Positions 61,644 through 64,000 of a stretch of 64,000 nucleotides of DNA are shown piece by piece. A program made the position numbers and the translations under genes. Numbering within the stretch: the stretch's first letter is position 1; every line of letters begins with the position of its first letter. The notes under the pieces were generated by a model that worked only from the letters and a program-made list of their open reading frames with translations, was not told the DNA's origin and searched no databases. The stretch comes from Natronobiforma cellulositropha (GTDB lineage Archaea; Halobacteriota; Halobacteria; Halobacteriales; Natrialbaceae), in the NCBI RefSeq assembly GCF_025629245.1, contig NZ_JANZXN010000005.1, positions 62,001 through 126,000 of the forward strand. The letters run 5' to 3'.

Positions 61644-64000
61644 GTGAGCGGCCAGTTAGCTGAGCGGTACGCGGACGTGATCGTCTCCCACAGCCGTCTC
61701 GTGATCGTTCTCCTCCTGCTCGCGACCGTCGTCGTCGCCGCCGGAGCAGTCGTCGGCGAGAACGAAGAGGGCGAGATCGGTGGCTTCGACGTCGACGCAC
61801 CCGAAACCGACGCACTCGAGGAGATCGACGCGAGCTACGCGAGCGACGACGCCGTCGTCGTCCAACTCGTCGTCCGCGACGAAGGCGGCGACGTCCTCAC
61901 ACGCGAGTCGCTCCTCGAGAGCCTCAGGCTCCACCAGGCAATCCGTGAGAACGAGACGCTGAACGCGACCGTCGAGGAGATGATCGGACTCGAGACGCTC
62001 GTCGCCACCGGTGCGGTGTTCGAAGACCGGGCGGCGGCCGCGAACGGCCCGCCCGACACCGCGACGCCGACGCTCGCCGAACAGATCGAGGCGCTCGAGT
62101 CGCGAACCGACGCGGAGGTCGACGACCTGCTGGCCGACCTGCTGGACCCCGACGCGGACGCCCCGGGTGATCCCTACGAGTTCCTCCCCTCGAGCTACGA
62201 GCCCGGGACGACGGAAGCCGACGCCCGGCTCACCGTGCTCTTCCAGGTCGACGACAGCGAGGACGAAGAGGCGCCACAGGCGGCCTACGACGCCCAGATC
62301 GGCATCGAGGCGCTGTTCGAAGAGCGCTTCGATGACGGCTTCGTCTTCGGCCAGGGGATCACCGACGCCGTCACCTCGAGTGCGGTCGGTGACAGCTTCG
62401 CCATCATCACCCCCGTCGCGTTCGTCCTCGTACTGTTCGTCTTCGCCGTCACCTACCGCGACGTCGTCGACGTGCTGATCGGTCTCGTCGGCATCGCCGT
62501 CGTGATGGCCTGGCTCGCCGGCATCCTGGGCTGGCTCGAGATTCCGACCAGCCAGCTACTGATCGCCGTCCCCTTCCTGCTGATCGGGCTGAGCATCGAC
62601 TACTCACTGCACGTCGTGATGCGCTCCCGGGAGGCGCGAACCGGGTCGCTCGAGCTGATCGACGACGAGACCAGCCCCTCGCGCGGGGTTCGCGGCGGGA
62701 TGGCTCTCGGTCTCGTGAGCGTCGTCCTCGCGCTCGCGGCGGCGACGTTCTCGACCGGCATCGGCTTCCTCTCGAACGTCGTCAGCCCGCTCCCGGCGGT
62801 CCGGGACTTCGCGCTGCTCTGTGCGGCGGGCATCGTCGCCACCTTCGTCGTCTTCGGCGCGCTCGTCCCCGCACTAAAAGTCGAGGTCGACACCCTGCTC
62901 GAGGAGCGCTTCGGGCGCGACCGCCGCCTCCCCGCCTTCGGCACCGACACCGGCGTCGCGAATCGGCTGCTCTCGAGCGGCGTCGTGCTCGTCCAGCGCG
63001 CGCCGGTCGCGGTCGTCGTCGTCGCGCTCGTCCTCGCCGCTGGCGGTGCCTACGGTGCGACGGGCATCGACACGGAGTTCAACGAGACTGACTTCCTCCC
63101 CCAGGACGCCCCCGAGTGGGCGAAGTCCCTCCCCGGCCCGTTCGCCCCGGACACCTACACCATCGCCGACGACGTCGCCTACCTCGGCGAGAACTTCGAC
63201 GAGCGAGGCGACGGCAGCCAGGTACAGCTGCTGGTCCGCGATGGCGTCACCGATCCGGCGACGCTCGAGTCGATCACCGGCGCGAGCGACGCCGTCGACG
63301 GCGACGGCACGATCACCGTCCGCGCCGACGGCACGGCCGCCATCGAGAGCCCGCGTTCGGTACTCGAGGAGACTGCCGCCGAGAACGACTCGCTCGCCGC
63401 CGCACTCGAGCGCTACGACGCACAGGCACAGCCCTCGAGTGACGACCTGGTCGCCCTCTACGACCTGCTGTACGCGGTCGATCCCGACGCGGCGGCGACC
63501 GTCCTCGCCCGCGGTGACGACGGGAGCTACGAGTCGGCGCGCCTGCTGGTGGGCGTCCGCGGTGACGCCTCGGCGCAGGCGGTCGCCGACGATTCCCGGG
63601 CGCTGGCGAGCGCCATCGAGTCGGGAACGGCCGCCACCGTAATCGCAACGGGCGGTCCCGTCGTGACGGCAGTCGTCCAGGACGCCTTACTCGAGACGCT
63701 CGTCCAGGCGTTCGCGATTACGCTGGTCGTCATCGGCGTGTTCCTCACCGTCCTCTACTGGGTGCGCGAGCGCGCGCTGACGCTCGGGGTGGTGACGCTC
63801 GCGCCCGTCGTCGCCGCGCTGTGCTGGCTGCTCGGCGTGATGGCGCTGCTCGGGTTGCCGTTCAACAGCGAGACGGCAGTCATCACCAGCCTCGCGATCG
63901 GTCTCGGCGTCGACTACAGCATCCACGTCGGCGAGCGCTTCGTCGCCGAACGCGACCGCCGCGAAGACCTCGGCGAGGCGCTCTCGGCGACGGTGACCGG
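61644..64000 (+). CDS. RND superfamily (MMPL-type) transporter, C-terminus beyond window
   Basis: At least 785 residues, open at the right edge. The GTG start gives a short cytosolic end and a first helix (VIVLLLATVVVAAGAVVGE). A large acidic extracellular loop (about 50-245) follows, then a block of helices with FVLVLFVFAVTYRDVVDVLIG and LLIGLSIDYSLHVVMRSREAR, the D-Y-S motif of the MMPL/sterol-sensing domain. This pattern repeats in the second half (GLGVDYSIHVGERFV near the window end), as in RND proteins of two halves. Halobacterial MMPL proteins may move lipids or other hydrophobic cargo; substrate unknown. No in-frame ATG lies near, so GTG at 61644 is chosen. Confidence 0.9.
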   Translation, partial: MSGQLAERYADVIVSHSRLVIVLLLLATVVVAAGAVVGENEEGEIGGFDVDAPETDALEEIDASYASDDAVVVQLVVRDEGGDVLTRESLLESLRLHQAIRENETLNATVEEMIGLETLVATGAVFEDRAAAANGPPDTATPTLAEQIEALESRTDAEVDDLLADLLDPDADAPGDPYEFLPSSYEPGTTEADARLTVLFQVDDSEDEEAPQAAYDAQIGIEALFEERFDDGFVFGQGITDAVTSSAVGDSFAIITPVAFVLVLFVFAVTYRDVVDVLIGLVGIAVVMAWLAGILGWLEIPTSQLLIAVPFLLIGLSIDYSLHVVMRSREARTGSLELIDDETSPSRGVRGGMALGLVSVVLALAAATFSTGIGFLSNVVSPLPAVRDFALLCAAGIVATFVVFGALVPALKVEVDTLLEERFGRDRRLPAFGTDTGVANRLLSSGVVLVQRAPVAVVVVALVLAAGGAYGATGIDTEFNETDFLPQDAPEWAKSLPGPFAPDTYTIADDVAYLGENFDERGDGSQVQLLVRDGVTDPATLESITGASDAVDGDGTITVRADGTAAIESPRSVLEETAAENDSLAAALERYDAQAQPSSDDLVALYDLLYAVDPDAAATVLARGDDGSYESARLLVGVRGDASAQAVADDSRALASAIESGTAATVIATGGPVVTAVVQDALLETLVQAFAITLVVIGVFLTVLYWVRERALTLGVVTLAPVVAALCWLLGVMALLGLPFNSETAVITSLAIGLGVDYSIHVGERFVAERDRREDLGEALSATVT

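Overview
The window comes from a halophilic archaeon, most likely of the Natrialbales (family level is inference). The coding sequence is very GC-rich and the proteins are extremely acidic. Secreted proteins carry twin-arginine signals, and archaeal TATA elements lie about 26-30 bp before many start codons with no Shine-Dalgarno sequence, which implies leaderless transcripts. Marker genes agree: glycerol-1-phosphate dehydrogenase (archaeal lipids), a fused FolC-FolP, PdxS and many small haloarchaeal zinc-finger proteins.

Positions 1-5491 hold a three-gene minus-strand operon with 8-bp overlaps: a UvrD-type helicase (cut by the window edge), a Cas4/AddB-like Fe-S nuclease and a helicase-like scaffold protein. 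It looks like a DNA-end processing complex of AddAB/RecBCD style. A small zinc-ribbon gene and a decayed tnpB carrying palindromic insertions follow (5646-6283).

Positions 6317-10879 carry three tandem Tat-secreted GH12 endoglucanase-like enzymes with different C-terminal modules (two CBM5/12-like domains; a dockerin; FN3 plus dockerin). After a DUF123 gene and egsA comes a long carbohydrate-oxidation region (13209-32447). It holds a zinc alcohol dehydrogenase, three classical SDRs, one extended SDR, an aldose-epimerase-like protein, an SMP-30 lactonase, a DJ-1 protein, a Dpp/Opp-type ABC importer, LutB/LutC and an IclR regulator. My reading is that the GH12 enzymes cut beta-glucans outside the cell, the importer takes up the oligosaccharides, and the dehydrogenases and lactonase oxidise the sugars. 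The substrate-binding protein of the importer appears to be a circular permutation of the normal SBP_bac_5 fold, which is the most unusual item in the window.

Positions 33001-64000 are mostly housekeeping: an AglD-like membrane protein, an S9 peptidase, a glycosyltransferase, FolCP, CarB (with a 15-residue insert that contains the same palindrome as the dead tnpB), a FAD oxidoreductase, an MFS transporter, homoserine kinase, a lipoprotein, an ABC-2 exporter, PdxS, DUF1405, ValS and the start of an RND/MMPL-type protein that runs off the right edge. I saw no rRNA or tRNA genes, CRISPR arrays or complete insertion sequences.
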